Counted from the first letter of the stretch, positions 47,161 through 61,612 are shown. The stretch is 64,000 bases of DNA from Liolophura sinensis (GCF_032854445.1 NC_088300.1:45687682-45751681), one strand, 5' to 3'. Notes: a model not told the origin generated them from the sequence alone. Numbers and translations are program-made.

Positions 47161-47384
47161 CACATCTTCAGAACTATTTTCATACAATGTTCTGTTCTTA
47201 TGATGAAAAAGTGCACCTTGCCTCTTCGCTGTTGGTTTATCCAGCACCTCAGTGATTTGTACAATATAAAGAATGTCAGAAATTAATTATTCATACCTTG
47301 TTACGATGTATCATTGTTTTCACTCTAAAGTAGAAATTATTGTTTGATTGATGGCAACATTTTTTTTAAAATTTATTTTGTTTT

Positions 47385-47730
47385 CGTTTAGGACAAATGT
47401 TCCTGTAGAATATTGGTTCTCAGACCAGTTTTACCTGTGGATTGCATTTTCTCAAACCAGTTTTTCATGTCAAATATTGGCTCTCAAACCAGCTGTTCCT
47501 GTAGAACTTTGGTTGCCAAGCGAGTTGTTTATTTTAAATATTGGTTCTTAACCCTATTGTTCCTGTTAAACACTGATCCACCAAGCTAGTTGTTTTCGTT
47601 GAACATTGGTTTTTAACCCACTTGTTCCTGTTGAACACTGATCCGCCAAACTAGTTGTTTTTGTTGAAGATTGGTTCTAATAAGCCAGTTGTTCCTGTTC
47701 CTATTGAACACTAGTCCCCAAGCTACATGT
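47385..47730. repeat. Degenerate minisatellite of about 30-35 bp
   Basis: About ten diverged units of a GTTCCTGTTGAACATTGGTT / CTCAAACCAGTT type. It lies in or near the PEX16 3' UTR. Confidence 0.7.
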
Positions 47731-49189
47731 AGTTGTTTCTATCCAGTTTTTACTTTTTAACATAAGACCATTTTCTTTTTATTTTCCTTTTGTTTAATGA
47801 GAAATTAAACCCACCCCAAAATGACTGAAGGTATAAACAAAATATTATAGATAATATTCCTTATCTGAAGTTGTTCCTCCTCACTATATTTCATGTCTTT
47901 ATTTTCATAAGCCACTCTTAAATGGCATTCTCATAATGCCATTTCTACTCAAAACACTTGTCCTCTCAGATTTTTCATGTGATACTCCTTTACCAACTAT
48001 TTCTCAGTAATTTTACCTTATGAAATGCAGCTTTTTAGATTTTCATGAAATTTGGTATTAGGAATGGTATGTACATGCAGATGTGTGTGAGCTTTTGGGG
48101 TTTCATTCTGTTTATTTTCTTCCAGAGAATCTCTCTTTTGAAAATATAAGCTGTTGATGCAATGCCCGATATAGTTTCTAATGAATTATACTTTGCACAA
48201 GTGTTTGGGGCAATATGTAGATACATGTGTGCATTTCTGATTGTGTTCCATCAATAATTTTACAATTTTGGCTTAAGACAAAACTGAAAGTTTGTTATTG
48301 CAAGGTTTAATATAGTTTTCAAAATGTTTTTATGAAAATGTGTACATGGATTGTATTTGTCACGTTTCACAATGTTATTCCAGTTCAGTGGTAGTATTCA
48401 GATTCTGTTTCAGTAATCCTATCTTTTTGCATTTCATATCAAGTTTACCTTGTTCATTTTTGTAAAAGAGCACAAAACCCTTTTCTTGCCCAAGAAAGAG
48501 TATCAAGTATTAAGCTCACAGAAAGCAATATGGGTGAGAATAGTCCTGCAATGTATGATAATGATACAGAGTAAATGTGCATGTTATTGTAGCTATACCC
48601 CAGTCACTATTGTTCAAGATACATTCCTTTAATAATACCAAAGTTTTACTGATATTGCATTAGATTAAGGCAAAATAAATGATTGGTTAATTTTTATGGT
48701 TTAGTAGGTGTACTTGTCATAGTCCTAAACAGTGGTGGGCGAATGCCCTCATAAAGAAAAGCACTTGAAGTACTGCTGCGGAGCCTGAGGGTGTTACACC
48801 ATCTTCTGATATCTCTTATTTCTGGTTTTTTGACTATGCAGTTCCCTATGATCTAACCACCATCCATTGTCCTATTCATTTAAAAATGTGCTCACATACC
48901 ATAATGTGAGTGAAACATGATGGTTTTACAAAATCTGTGTTTGCCACTTAAAATGTCTTATTCAGACAAAATTTATCATTTTTTGTTTAATCGTCTAAAT
49001 TCAGCTCATTTTCTCAACCAGATATTTTTGTAATATTGTGTGTAATAAATGTCCACAAAAATGTAAATGTATCCAGCTTTAATTGGATTCAAAGATTAAT
49101 GAATTGAATTCTATGAGTCAGAGTATAATTGAAATGTTTTTATAAAATACGCCTCTACTTGATCGTGTTCTGTTTTATGGTGATGGATA

Positions 49190-49795
49190 TAAATGTGACC
49201 AGATCTTGAGTCAGCCTGTGCACAAGGACAAGGTCTTAGATCACACAGTCTGCACATTGAGGAGGTCTTGGATCACATAGTCTGGGAACATTGACCAGAT
49301 CTTGAGTCAGTCTGTGCACACTGGTGAGGTCTTGGATCACATAGTCTGGGAACAGTGACCAGATCTTGAGTCAGTCTGTGCACACTAGTTAAGTCTAGGA
49401 TCACACAGCCTGGGAACAGTGACCAGATCTTGAGTCAGTCTGTGCACACTGGTGAGTTCTTTGATCACAGTTTAGAATCCATGATCAGATCTTGTGTCAG
49501 TCTGTGGACACTGGTAAGGTCTTGGATCACACAGTCTAGGAACAGTGACCAGATCTTGAGTCAGCCTGTGCACGATGGTGAGGACTTCGATCACACAGTT
49601 TGGAAACCGTGATAAGATCTTGAGTCAGTCTGTGCACGATGGTGAGAACTTCGATAACACAGTTTGGAAATCGTGATCAGATCTTGAGTCAGTCTGTGCA
49701 CACTAGTGAGGTCTTGGATCACATAGTCTGAGAACAGTGACCAGATCTTGAATCAGTCTACACATAGAGATAAGGTCACAGACTGTGAACTGCAG
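49190..49795. repeat. Minisatellite of about 62-64 bp
   Basis: About nine units with the core GACCAGATCTTGAGTCAGTC, TGTGCACACTGGTGAGGTCT, TGGATCACACAGTCTGGGAA. The last units are more diverged. Confidence 0.85.
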
Positions 49796-50435
49796 TCGAA
49801 TCTTGAACTAAGCCTTGTGCACAACAATAAGGCGTTTTATCGCCCAATCTGCTTACAATTAATAGATCTTGGTTTATTCACTTTGGGCACACTAATGATC
49901 CGCCTGCTTTAGATGCTACAGGTATACACTGATTTAAAGTTGTTCTGCATGTTTTTTTCTTCGGTGGTTTTATGACTTCGCGTGTTTTATGTGGTGATTA
50001 ACAAAGCCTAGCTAGAAGTAAAATTCCGAACGTATGACTGCAAAGATGAAAACAAAAAAGCTGCAGATGGACTGCTGTGCAGATGCATCCACAAGTAGGG
50101 TATTATTCCGTGCGAACTGCGCCTGAAGGGAAACTGCGTTGTTCATCGACTCGTCATTGTGTGGGCATGAACGTAATACAATGCTCAGCTGTCCGTGTTA
50201 AACACATCATATAGTACAGCTAATCTATACACGCCCAGCAGCTATCCCAACTTCTAACTTATATATCTATGTTACAAAACAAATTGTGAAACCTGCAGCA
50301 AAACATACATCCGCCATCATCAACTGTAACAGACCAGTTGAATTGTTAAGCTGAGAAACCTGGAAGTTTCCAAAATGAATACCAAAGCACCGCAATTGTC
50401 TCAAAAATGGTCTACTCATGCTGGTTTCCTTTCCA

Positions 50436-50586
50436 GCCTTACGTGGGAAGGTCTGGCAGCAACCTACGGATAGTCGTGGGTTCCCCCGGGCTCTGCCCGG
50501 TTTCCACCCACCATAATGCTGGCCGCCGTCGCAGAAGTGAAATATTCTTGAGTGCGGCGTAAAACACGAATCAAATAAATAAATAA
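50436..50586 (+). mobile_element. SINE family A, head-truncated
   Basis: A well-preserved central domain (GGGAAGGTCTGGCAGCAACC, GGGCTCTGCCCGGTTTCCAC, ATAATGCTGGCCGCCGTCGC), AATATTCTTGAGTGCGGCGT and an (AAATA)n tail. Confidence 0.88.
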
Positions 50587-50921
50587 AATGGTCTAATTAG
50601 GCGTGCATTGATGGCCAACATTTTGAGCTTACGGTCAACATTGTACACGGCTAATTCCATTCAGAAAACGGAACCAAGGTCAGACTTCAAGAGTAACAAC
50701 GAAATGAAAAGAGCTGGTGTTAATACAACTCCTCAAATGTAAAAACCAAGTAATAAACAAAAGCACTGACATGGTTTGGTTAACTATGTAATACGTGTCA
50801 TTTTAATTTCAACTCCAAGACGCTTTGATGTAAATAAATGAGGAATCCCAGCTGAAGTGACTCCTTCGCAGAATGTGAACATGTAGCTTGTTGTTCATTC
50901 CTACTTTGCGGTGACGATTTT

Positions 50922-51124
50922 TATTTATTTATTTATTTAATTGGTGTTTTACGTCGTACTCAAGAATATTTCACTTATAGGCCTACGACGGCGGCCAGCA
51001 TGGTGGAAGGAAACGGGGCAAAGCCCGGGGAAAACCCATGGCCAACTGCAGGTTGTTGGCAGAGTTGGCTCCTGGGTCATTAATCTGGCCTAGTGCGCTA
51101 ACCAACTGAGCCACGGAGGCCCCC
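50922..51124 (-). mobile_element. SINE family A with internal deletion
   Basis: Complete ends (tail of TTTA repeats; head GGGGGCCTCCGTGGCTCAGT on the minus strand), but shortened between the central domain and the head. A near-perfect duplication, GACGATTTT / GACGACTTT, flanks it (about 50913 and 51125). Confidence 0.85.
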
Positions 51125-52584
51125 GACGACTTTTATAGGCAAATTGGTAACGTATACAGAACTAATTCATTCCGTAAGGACACTGGTCAGTTCAGCTTGG
51201 ACCTGAGCCGCCATTGCACAGGAAACAGTAACCCATTCCTCACAAGGCAAGCTAGTTATTACAACATACTGAACCTATGCGTCGTAATCTATGAGTTCAC
51301 ATATGTGCCGTCAACCTAACTAGACGTCTTTGGTCAATGGTCACACGGCCAACTCCCACAATGGCGTATAAACATAAAAACGTAAGGTAATCTCAAACAA
51401 TAATGATGATTATCTATATGGCTTACTTAGTTTATCTTGTTTTATATCTACATCGAAAAGTTTACATTTATGCTAGTGAAAGGCTGGTGCTAACCTGGAA
51501 TACGCCTTAATCCTGACAGTCCGATTGCAATATTTGTGCAATATGTTGTGGATTTATGTGTAAAACGACACACAATTAAACCGCGAAGTACGCGTACACA
51601 CCTTGGGACCGTCTTTTTAACTAGTGGATAAGGTGGCACTTTACCCCTAAAACATGTTCGGGTAACTAATACTGATGGTGGGCGAACAACTAAAGGGAAC
51701 AGAATTATTGAGAAACTGAATGGTATCTCAAGGCTCCTGTCCCCATGTCCCCATTACTATATATCAGTAGGAAGTCGGTTTCTTTGGTGTACGCGGAAGC
51801 ATTGCATGTGTACACATCTGTGTATCTTACATCATGTATATGTATGCCTATAATGTGACAAGAGGCAGCTTGCGAAAAGCAATCGCACGGGCTAAGTGGA
51901 TTATAAGTACCATGGCGACACCTGTTAAAAACATATGTTGCGATGGTAATTACAATCAAATAAGCCTCTGATGGCTTTGTGCAAGATGCCGTAGGTGATT
52001 GTCTTTCATTATAACTGGGTGACACGAGGTGTGCGTGCAGTACCATCCTCTAGCGAGGAATATTCAAGTTCCACTCCATTGTTCTTTGGGCCTTGATGAC
52101 AATAGACGGTCATCGGTGCCTTCTCGTTTAATCTTACATGAATTTCCGCCAGTATAACGAAAACTTGCGAAAGGTCTACTGTTGGTTCACTCCACTTTCT
52201 TCCACTCTTAGTATACTGAGTCTATATTCTCGAATAATTCTTGAGAGTGACATAAGACAACAATTAACAAAATGTTCCCATAAGCAGTCGTCTTGTTGGC
52301 AGTCAAAATGCAGTTATGTTTCATGTGGATACATTATTAATAAAAAAATTCAACCGTTCTGTAATCGCGTGCGTGCCCATCGAGAAAAAAGGTCAATACA
52401 GCATTTCAATCAGTATGAGAACGAATAGAACTTCAACTCAACGCATGCTTAACGGCCTCACATGCTTCACTGTAGAATTTGGTCTGTAGAAGAGGAAAAA
52501 GCTTGAATCCAGAGAATAAAAATACATAAACAGAGTATTTTCGATTTAAACTTTCACCATCGTTATTTGACCTTTTAACTTTTT

Positions 52585-52617
52585 CTATATAACTGTGTCA
52601 AAAACACAGTTATATAG
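52585..52617. repeat. Perfect 14-bp hairpin
   Basis: CTATATAACTGTGT and its exact inverse ACACAGTTATATAG are separated by CAAAA. No longer terminal repeats surround it, so it is not obviously a MITE. Confidence 0.9.
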
Positions 52618-53299
52618 TATGCTTGAAACCGGCTTCCATACAAATCGCCGTAACATAATAACGACGCACCTTTTACAACTCTTCATTCACGGACCTCAAA
52701 CATCATAGAGTTTAATCTCAACCTATAATTTTGGATTGTCCCCACGCACCCTTTTTATCTACCACAGTTGTGTTGGACATTGGAAAAAAAATCGACCTAT
52801 AAAGAACATGGCATTGCTGAGGTGTTTATATAGGCCCACGCATTCTCTATTACATTATTACCCCACATATGCTTAGTGCTGGAATTATTTCACGTTCGTT
52901 AAAAAAGGGCCTTAGTATCGTCGGAATGTTGATAATGATAATGATAAGTTTAAATATCCATATGCTGACACGGAGCAAGAATTATTACTCTCATGGGTAG
53001 GCCCAGAATATCAGGGGAGCGCTGGGTTCGGTTCTGTGTAAACCTTTACAGTGACGTCACCTTATAGCTATCGATACAGTCTGTACATGAATGTACACTT
53101 TGTCTTATACCAAGCCGCCTTGAACAATTACAAGTATTTCTTACATATTGCTTTGTTAACTGGTCCTATAGGTTGTCTTGCAAGTGGATTTTGCGATTAT
53201 CGACTTGGAACCTCGTGCTTTCATGTTGTGGTATAACGTTGTTCTTAACCCTTAGATCGGTTCTAAATGACATTAATCACAAAGGTTGAAAGCCTGATG

Positions 53300-53790
53300 C
53301 ATCAACATTGTTTCCAACAAACACAACCTTTTGAGCTGATAAATGTCTACAAAATCGAAATTGTAACAGCTGGCATGGAAACTCTTTGGTAGAAGGAACA
53401 ACATTTTGCATGAAAACCTTTACATATGGTAACAAATGGTTTCTGCATGGTAACAGTAACGTTTTGCACAGAATATAATTCTAGAAAAAGACAACCCTTG
53501 AAATGGTACTAGACGGGGTAAAATGTTTCAATGGTAACTTACATAAAAACGGATAGAAAGCTTTGCATGAAAACTTCTTCTAGAAATTAAACCCCTTTAT
53601 ACGAAACTTGTTTCAAGAAAAGGCAACCTTTTGGGGAGAAAATTGTTTCTTGAAGAGGTGTAATGCAGCCTTTTGCATGGAAACTTTTTTTAGACGTTTG
53701 TTTGAAAACCAAAATTTTTGACTGAAATTTTCCTTCAAGCAATGACAAGAGAGTTTTGCTTGAAAACTTGTTTTTAGGAAAGGCCACCTT
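53300..53790. repeat. Degenerate minisatellite
   Basis: Loosely repeated blocks of about 35-50 bp around TTGCATGAAAACTTNTTCTAG- and AAAGGCAACCTT-like motifs. Highly diverged, so the boundaries are approximate. Confidence 0.5.
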
Positions 53791-55212
53791 AAAACAGACT
53801 GGTGTCTAACTCTCAGAATGTGTTCATACAAAGTTCGTAGTGCCGGGAAATAATACGTCATTTGAAGGTCATGGTTCTAAAAATGTCACGTGATGCAAAT
53901 CAGGTAACAGTTTTCATGCATTAAATGTTGTACATAAGTTTAAATATTAGAGTCGTGCTTTGTCGAACAAAATTCTGTCAAAGAATAATACCTGAAATAA
54001 TGTATAACGCGTCATTCTCACATGTCGTAAGCATAGTCAATCAAGATTTGTGCAAATATCATGCATCTGTTAGCAACGGTTTTAGGATCCTGATAACTCA
54101 AAAGCAAGTTTTCTCCGCCTAACTGTGTATTTGTTAAAACGACTTCATTTGATACTGTTAATTTAAGAAACGTTTCAGCTACGTAATCCGGTGTAAATTA
54201 GGTTAAATTTTAAATATATCGGGAAGGATAATTCTGTGTAAAACCTAAAAAGCTAAGGATGACCCCAGTGACGCTTTTAGAGATATCACAATCCAAATAT
54301 ATTGTCTCTTATCAACGATGAACTTTTTCTGATATCTCCCAGGTCGCCTCCATACTCTTTGTGCAGGGAACACGCGCCTTTGCCGCTTGCTGGAGAGTGA
54401 CCCAACAAAATATACAGTCCTTCAGACTGTTTACAAACTCCGAACAAACAGTTTGCCGTTATCTAACTGGACGATGCAAACTTTCCCATTGATTTTTTCG
54501 TGCAAACAATGTCTGTGGCCGTATGGGTTAGAGTGGGTTGCCTGTACGTTTCCCCGTGGACGACCTAGATTGGGACAAGCCTGGCCCATGTGTCTAGTAC
54601 CTCAGATATGTTGTGACGAGTTCGCTTGCAATGTGCCACACTCACACGTCCTACATCACACAGTTTATGCGGATCTTTCTCTCTAGACGCAGTTTTAACT
54701 TTTGCCATTAGTTTCGTGGACTCTTCCGAACTTTTTTGCCACACGCCAGTAATAGATCTGGTGATCCGTTATACGGGCCTGGACAGCGATTGAACACCTG
54801 ACTTGTCGCTGTCTGTACAATACATATATACGTTAACCTGGAAAATTGTCGTTCACACGCGGTGGCTGTTTATAGAATCTTTAACCGGAGACCCTGTTTA
54901 TAATCTTATTCAAACACGTAACATGTTCTCTTGCGCTCGGCTTGCAGCTAGAATGTAATACTGCATCCGTGCCTGTCCCGGGAGCAGGGCAAGGTGCTCA
55001 CCTTGGGAGTGACAGATTTACCTGAGGTTCAGGTAACCCAGACCCCCCACCCCCCAGGATTGACAGACGATCTGTGTAACAGGAGATCGAGAGCCCAGAT
55101 TGGCTACCTTGTCTTAAGCACGAGTTAATCAACATCTATAGTTGTCTGACTTCGACTCACTGGTGGGGTCGCGACCTCGGCTCTACCTTGGCTGGACCTC
55201 AACCTCACAAGA

Positions 55213-55266
55213 ATGGCTGGTCTCCGGATCGTAGCTTTTGGGGCAATCTGTGTAACTATTCTGTCT
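55213..55266 (+). CDS. Signal-peptide first exon of an unidentified gene (partial)
   Basis: An ATG in a good context (ACAAGAATGG) opens MAGLRIVAFGAICVTILS, a typical hydrophobic signal peptide. It ends in phase 0 at TCT|gtaagt, a strong donor. No following exon is recognised to 64000, so the intron would be over 8.7 kb or the exon is spurious. Nothing in 18 residues allows a family call. Confidence 0.5.
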
Positions 55267-57359
55267 GTAAGTATAGCGTGTCTTTGTACGTTGACAACAA
55301 AACTTTGTTATACCGGTATTTTTTTCCAGGTCAACAATGGAGTTTAAAGATATGCAGGAGAAATACGGTACATATGAATATGCCTATGACGACTCAAGAT
55401 GTATTTGTGTGCAGCGCATGTGCATGATTTTAAAATTATCAACTACTTCAATTTTTATACAATTTGAAAATCCAAAGTTTGAAAAACGTGCCTGTTAAAT
55501 TAAGTGTTGACGACCGTATATATACATGTATTATCCATATATTAACTTCTATAGGAACAGCGTGTCGTCCTTCATCTTGCAACAGTACATTTAAATATAC
55601 TAAAGTATAGATAACTAAAGTGCTACAGTCTTTACATCATAGTGTTATTTCTGTGTTATCCGGGCTATGTGGTAGACTGCATGTTGAGAGACAGACTGGT
55701 CATGCTAGCCCGAATCGACGGGATTAAAAGCTGGACGTGATAACCAAATGATCTTAATCTCTCCCTCTCTCTCTCTGCGTCAATTTTGCTTGCCACAAAA
55801 CTTCCTCGTTCTGTAAGCTCTGTTTGCAGTAACTCGTCATCATCAACGTATATATCATTTATTTTCTGATAATTTCCAGATATATAATTACACTTTCACT
55901 AAAGGTGGCATGATAATATTTCCGTGCAAATATACATGGTCTGAAATGGCCGTGAAGTGAAAGCATTTCGTATATCACTTCCCCGACGAAAGTTTTGCGA
56001 AAGTTGTGCATCTTGCATCTAGTCTGTGTTACTATCATTTATTGTTCTATCGATGTTAGTTCCGTAGCATATTTCGAGATATTATAGCTGTTCCTCGTAC
56101 CAGGAATGAATTGATTGTGTATGCAGTACCGGTACTAAGTATTTTATTTAGTGCATTCTAGTTAATATTTTATAACCATATATGTATTATACTTGAGTTT
56201 TGTGCCTCTTGTACTGTGTACCCTAGGTGTCACCAACGTCTGTTTTAGGCATATATAGGCTACTCGGAATATTGGAGTGTAGTAGCTGGAATCAAATACT
56301 GCCGCAATAGCCATATATAGCCATGTAAGTACAATAGCACGAAGCCATGAATCTTCAAGTTGACGACACTATCCGTACTATACTGTGGATATGCAGGGGC
56401 CGCGGTACCGTAGGCGGAGAAGTTTTTTCGACATGCAGCCAGTTTCCATTATCATACCCTGGACCCTTCTTTAAACTGGTACTTATTACTGAAGTCGGGA
56501 CACTATTGTCTTATATTGCCTGTATATCTGTATATCCTTGTACTGCAGTCCAGATACTGTAATGTAATAATTAACTATAGTCGGTATTTTATATAGAGAT
56601 AAACTGTGATTCGGATACTATAGTCATGTTATGTAATCCGTACCGTCCTGTAGTTGGGAAGACATACTGTTTTATATGATTGGAGTTGGGATGTTATATA
56701 AGCATATATTGTTGTGGGGATTTTACATATAGTTATGTAACGTTGTCGGGATGTTTATAAGTAGCACTGTCTGAACTTTCACCTCAGCTAACTCCTTAAT
56801 GACCTACAATGTCTCTGAGACAGCCATGCTTGAAGCATATATCCAGAGATTCAGGTTGGATTTTTTGTCAGACTCTCATCCGTGAGTTAAAGGGTATCTT
56901 TAGCTGACATATGTTAACTCCTGGAAACAAGCTTTTTCAGTTTTATTTGGATAAACACGGCCGAGACTTACAGCCACGTTGATGTGTAAATGTATACCTT
57001 GGTATATTCAACTGATACACAACTGTGTCAGAGGGTGTTTAAGATGAGCGTAGAGTTCGTCATCGGGGATTGTGTCAGCACCCCTCCTGTATTTAATCGT
57101 GTACACTCCGTGTGACGGCTCGTGTTGCTCAGAGCTTGTCAAATATAACAGATTACATTGTAATAACTTTATCCTCACCATAAATTATGGGTGTAAAATT
57201 ACAGCGAAAAAGTAGGTGGAGTTACTCAACAAGACTGAGAACAAACATACGCATTTATACTCATGCAAAACCTGACTGATAGAGACATCAGACAAAGTGC
57301 TGATCGCGTTCTAGATAATCCAGTCATACTTTGCATACAGTCAAGTATTGAATGATCTG

Positions 57360-57790
57360 AACACAGAGGTGTATAGCTAACTGAACACATCATGATGAAC
57401 ACAGTGGTTTATAAACAACTAGCTGAACATAGCATGGTGTATAACTTGAAAACAGTGGTGTATAACTAGTTGAGCACAGTGGTGTATAACTAGCTGAACA
57501 TAGCATGGTGTATAACCTGAAAACGGTGGTGTATAACTAGTTGAGCACAGTGGTGTATAAACTAGCTGAACATAGCATGGTATAACCTGAAAGCAGTGGT
57601 GTATAACTAGTTGAGCACAGTGGTGTATAACTAGTTGAGCACAGTGGTGTATAAGTAGCTGAACATTGCATGGTGTATAACCTGAACGCAGTGGTGTATA
57701 ACTTGAACACAGTGGTGTATAACTAGCTGAACACAGTAGTGTACAACCAGAACACAGTGGTATATAAACTGAACACTGGTGGCTTATGAC
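57360..57790. repeat. Minisatellite of about 25 bp (with longer compound units)
   Basis: Repeats of AGCACAGTGGTGTATAACTA with TTGA or CTGA spacers. Some are organised in pairs with CATAGCATGGTGTATAACCT. Confidence 0.85.
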
Positions 57791-60219
57791 ATAAACATGA
57801 GTAGCGTGTACACTGTGACACTAAATTTTGTAGAACGGAGTGGTCACATATGGACATATGGACACATGGTTACATAGTTTAGGAACTGTGGTATGGTTCA
57901 TAGTTATATAACCTGAAGTAACTAGTGCAACCTGCACAGATTCGTACCTAGCCAGAACATGTCTTTTATTTCCCTAATGAGTTGTGTAAACAGAACACAA
58001 CTTACATAGTCTGTAGAGAGTGGTATAGCCTGGAATTACGATATATTGTAGACCTAAAGAGTTGTATAGCCTGAACGCGGTGTGGACTGTATAATCCGTG
58101 TGCTTGATGATATGCCGACCGGAGATGATTAAAAAGAGCACAGTTGTTTAGTTTCTACAGACATTTACTAGTTTTCTTATTTTCTTGTTATTAATTCACA
58201 GCTTGAGACCAATGTTCAGGTTCTTGCATTTTTAAACTTTTAAAAATGATGGGTCAAAGGTTATCTCCTTGCCCAAATCCTTTGACGTACTTAGTGTTCC
58301 TGGCAAGGCACTTCATACATTGACGCTTTCTGTGTAATCGACACTGAAGCATTTGAACACCTTGTTGTATAATACACTTTTGTTTATCGACTGTTTAAAC
58401 GTCTTGTGGAGAGCTGCAGTATGAATCACAACGGCTAAACTGGGTATTACTCTTTCCAGATGAAGAATTACGGAAAATTCTTAAAATATAGGCCTCTGGT
58501 TTGTAGGACTGAACATGTACGACTTGATTTGAAGAATTTTTTTATTACTGAAAACGTCTCACATGTCACACAACGGCATCTGACGTCTTCTGTTTGTCCT
58601 AATTCAGTAGGATTTCGCCTTGCTAGATTGATTGATTGATAGGTTCTGAATAGAGCTAGACTAGAGCCAGACAGGCAATCGATCGGTCATGGCACAAAAT
58701 AAGCTGCTGTCTAAAGGAGATAATCAATTTTACACAAAAGTCTCTTTTTTTTATGCACAGAAGAAGAGTCTGGTTTAAAGTCTGTCTCTGGTCTACTGAG
58801 ACGTTATCATACTGTCAAGTTGTTGCAGTCAGCGTCCTATATATGACCATTTTATGCAGCATTTTCTGTATGTCACAGCATATAGAGCATAGGTATAGAG
58901 ACTTAATCAAGTGCGTGTTCATCACTATAGCACCATTGTTTATTTTCTACAGAAGCAGACAGCTGTAAGTGCCCAGCTTTAGTTCGGGCCGTTCTCCGCC
59001 GAAGGGCACTGCTTCCAGTTATTCGTCTGTTTTATCTTTTAACACGCCGTCACATCACGTGAACGTCTGATTGAATCAGTGCATGCCTGAGTCTAACTCT
59101 TAAAATAAAACTACCCACATCTATATATAAGACTTGACTCTATATTTAAATTATTTCACCATTTGTCATTTTCAAAGAAACCCAAAAAATGCGATTTCAC
59201 ACGACTTGGGACGCGACCTGTTGTCGGGAGTTTAATTGCAGACGTCTGCGTTTTTTCTTTTTATTCTCTACGGCCAGTAATTGTCTTATTGGCTGTGATT
59301 GCTCTATATGTAGTGATTATGCCTAACGACAGCAGTGATGAACAGCATAGACAAGAGAGAAACGGGTTTGGTCTTAGCTACGGGAGAGTTTCAGACAGCA
59401 AAATTGAGAAGCGTTCTTGGATAGCATTATAATTGGGTACCAGTATAATATTTTAGAAACAACAGAGAGCTCCTCAAAATTTTTGATGGAAAATTGTTCA
59501 AACACTCGTGGAAAGGATTTTTCAGGATTCTGGAAAAAATACACAGCGGTTTACGGCATTATTTTGGCTCACATTTTTCTTCTGGTACGTAGGGGGATAT
59601 GCACATAAAGTTATGACTTTTAGTAAGTTAGAGCAGAATCATATTCTGTAGTTCTCATTTAGGACGCTCGAGCTCTCGGAAATGATCACTGTGGACACCA
59701 AAACTGACACTCCAAGAGACACCGAGAATGCGGTCACGAACGAGAAAAGCCATGGTTTTCCTGCTGTTGTCTGTTGATTGTTCAAAAAGTAGAGTCATTA
59801 ATCCGGGCGTGTGATGTTACCGCATTGCTATTCTTCTCTGGCTCAATGTGTGTTATGTTGACCCCAGATACAAGGTTAACATTGCCGGTAAACCGTTCAC
59901 AGTGCGTGATTACATCTATTGTTTGCCTACCCTTTGTTCACACGAAGATTCCGCGAACGCTGTATAGCCATTCTCGTTGTACATACAACTCACACGTAGC
60001 TCTAAACATGGCGGTTTGTACACTCCCTACAGCTAAACTAAACTTCAAGGAAAATTCAGCATACAAGTGAAAAAAAAAAGTTAAAAAGAGAAAAAGTCAG
60101 GTAAAAAGGAGTAGAGTCGGAATTACCCGTATCAGGCAGCTGTACAATACGGTCAAATAACCCCGAACAGCTGCATAATATACTGTAAAATGTTTGCAGG
60201 CGTGCATAAATATGGCTAA

Positions 60220-61170
60220 ACATGGGAAAGGGGTAAGATATGGGGAAACGCGGGCGAGGTGTTAGATAATGAGAAACATGGGAAAGGGGTTAAAACAGGG
60301 AAACATGTATAAGTTTATCTATGGAGAAACACTTATGTGAGTTTATCTAAAAATATGTGTATAATACTCCCTGGGAAACTGAAGAGAATGGACAAACACG
60401 TGTTTAAAGTTATCTGTGGAGAAACATATGTATGGATTTAGCTTTTGAGAAACATATCTATGTGCTAAGCTATGAAAAAACCTGTATATTGAGTTAGCTG
60501 TGGAGAAACATGTTTATGTAGACCCAAGTGCATGTTGTTACCCATAAATACGTAGATTTAGTCAGCTATACAGAAATACCTTTATGATTTAGTTATGGAG
60601 AAGCACTGGTGTGGTGTTAGCAATGGAGAAACATGTGTAAGGAATGAAAGGTAAACAGCTGTGTGATGTTAGCTATGGGCAAACACCTGTGTGAAGTTAG
60701 ACATGGGCAAACACCTGTGTGAAGTTAGGCATGGGCAAACACCTGTGTAAAGTTAGCTATGGACAAACACCTGTATGAAGTTAGCTATAGATAAACACCT
60801 GTATGAAGTTAGCTATAGACAAACACCTGTATGTAGTTAGCCATGGACAAACACCTGTGTGAAGTTTGGCAAACATCTGTGTGAAGTTAGCTATGGACAA
60901 ACACTTGTATGAAGTTGGCTATGGGCAAACGCCTGTATGAAGGTAGCTATGGACAAACACTTGTATGAAGTTAGCTATGGGCAAACGCCTGTATGAAGGT
61001 AGCTGTGGATAAACGCCTGTATGTAGTTAGTTGGGAAGAAACATGTGCATGAATTGAACCATGGAAAACAACAGCATGGATTTAGCTGAGGGCGAACACA
61101 CGTATGGATTTAGCTTTGGAGGTGTACCTGTATGGTTTTACTTATGACTTAAGACACGTGTATGAATTAG
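60220..61170. repeat. Minisatellite of about 28 bp
   Basis: The core AAACACCTGTGTGAAGTTAG, CTATGGAC is repeated about 30 times. It is best preserved at 60650-61030, and the flanks are older and more diverged (AAACATGTGTATGGGTTTAG-type). Confidence 0.85.
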
Positions 61171-61515
61171 TCATGGTGTCAGTGAAACTGTTATCTCCAT
61201 GTGTGAAAAACCACGTAAGATCCACGTGCACAAGGGTAAGGTATGGTAAATAATTGCACACATTAATTTATTTACTGAGAAACATGTGTATGGGTTTAGC
61301 TATGTACTGTTATAGCGGTGCACGTGTATTTTGCTAGCTATAGTAAGCAATTTGTACATGGGTTTTTATATATAGAAACGTGTACGGGTTTATCTATATA
61401 TGTACTGCTGTGAACGAATATGTAAAGGCAATATCAACCGGGGCATAGCATATAGATATTGACGTAGGCCTACGTGTAAAAAATGTATATATTATTTTGT
61501 TAGGCATATTTGTTA

Positions 61516-61612
61516 TTAATTTAGTTTATTTTGATCGGTGTTTTACGCCACATTCAAGAATATTTTACTTAAGCGATTGTTGACATACGGATGAAGGAAA
61601 CCGAGAATATTG
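61516..61612 (-). mobile_element. SINE family A fragment
   Basis: The inverse of the 3' region (GATCGGTGTTTTACGCCACA, TTCAAGAATATTTTACTTAA). Truncated and diverged. Confidence 0.6.

Larger units (their letters stand above)
47161..55212. other. Gene-poor region downstream of PEX16
   Basis: No coding exon recognised in 8 kb. The PEX16 3' UTR should occupy the first part. It contains minisatellites (47385-47730, 49190-49790, 53300-53790), two SINEs (50436-50586, 50922-51124) and a perfect hairpin (52585-52617). Confidence 0.6.

Noticed and set aside
54387-54686. 99-codon plus-strand frame rich in Cys and Pro
   Set aside because: No recognisable domain or splice partners. It lies upstream of the signal-peptide exon and may be 5' flank.
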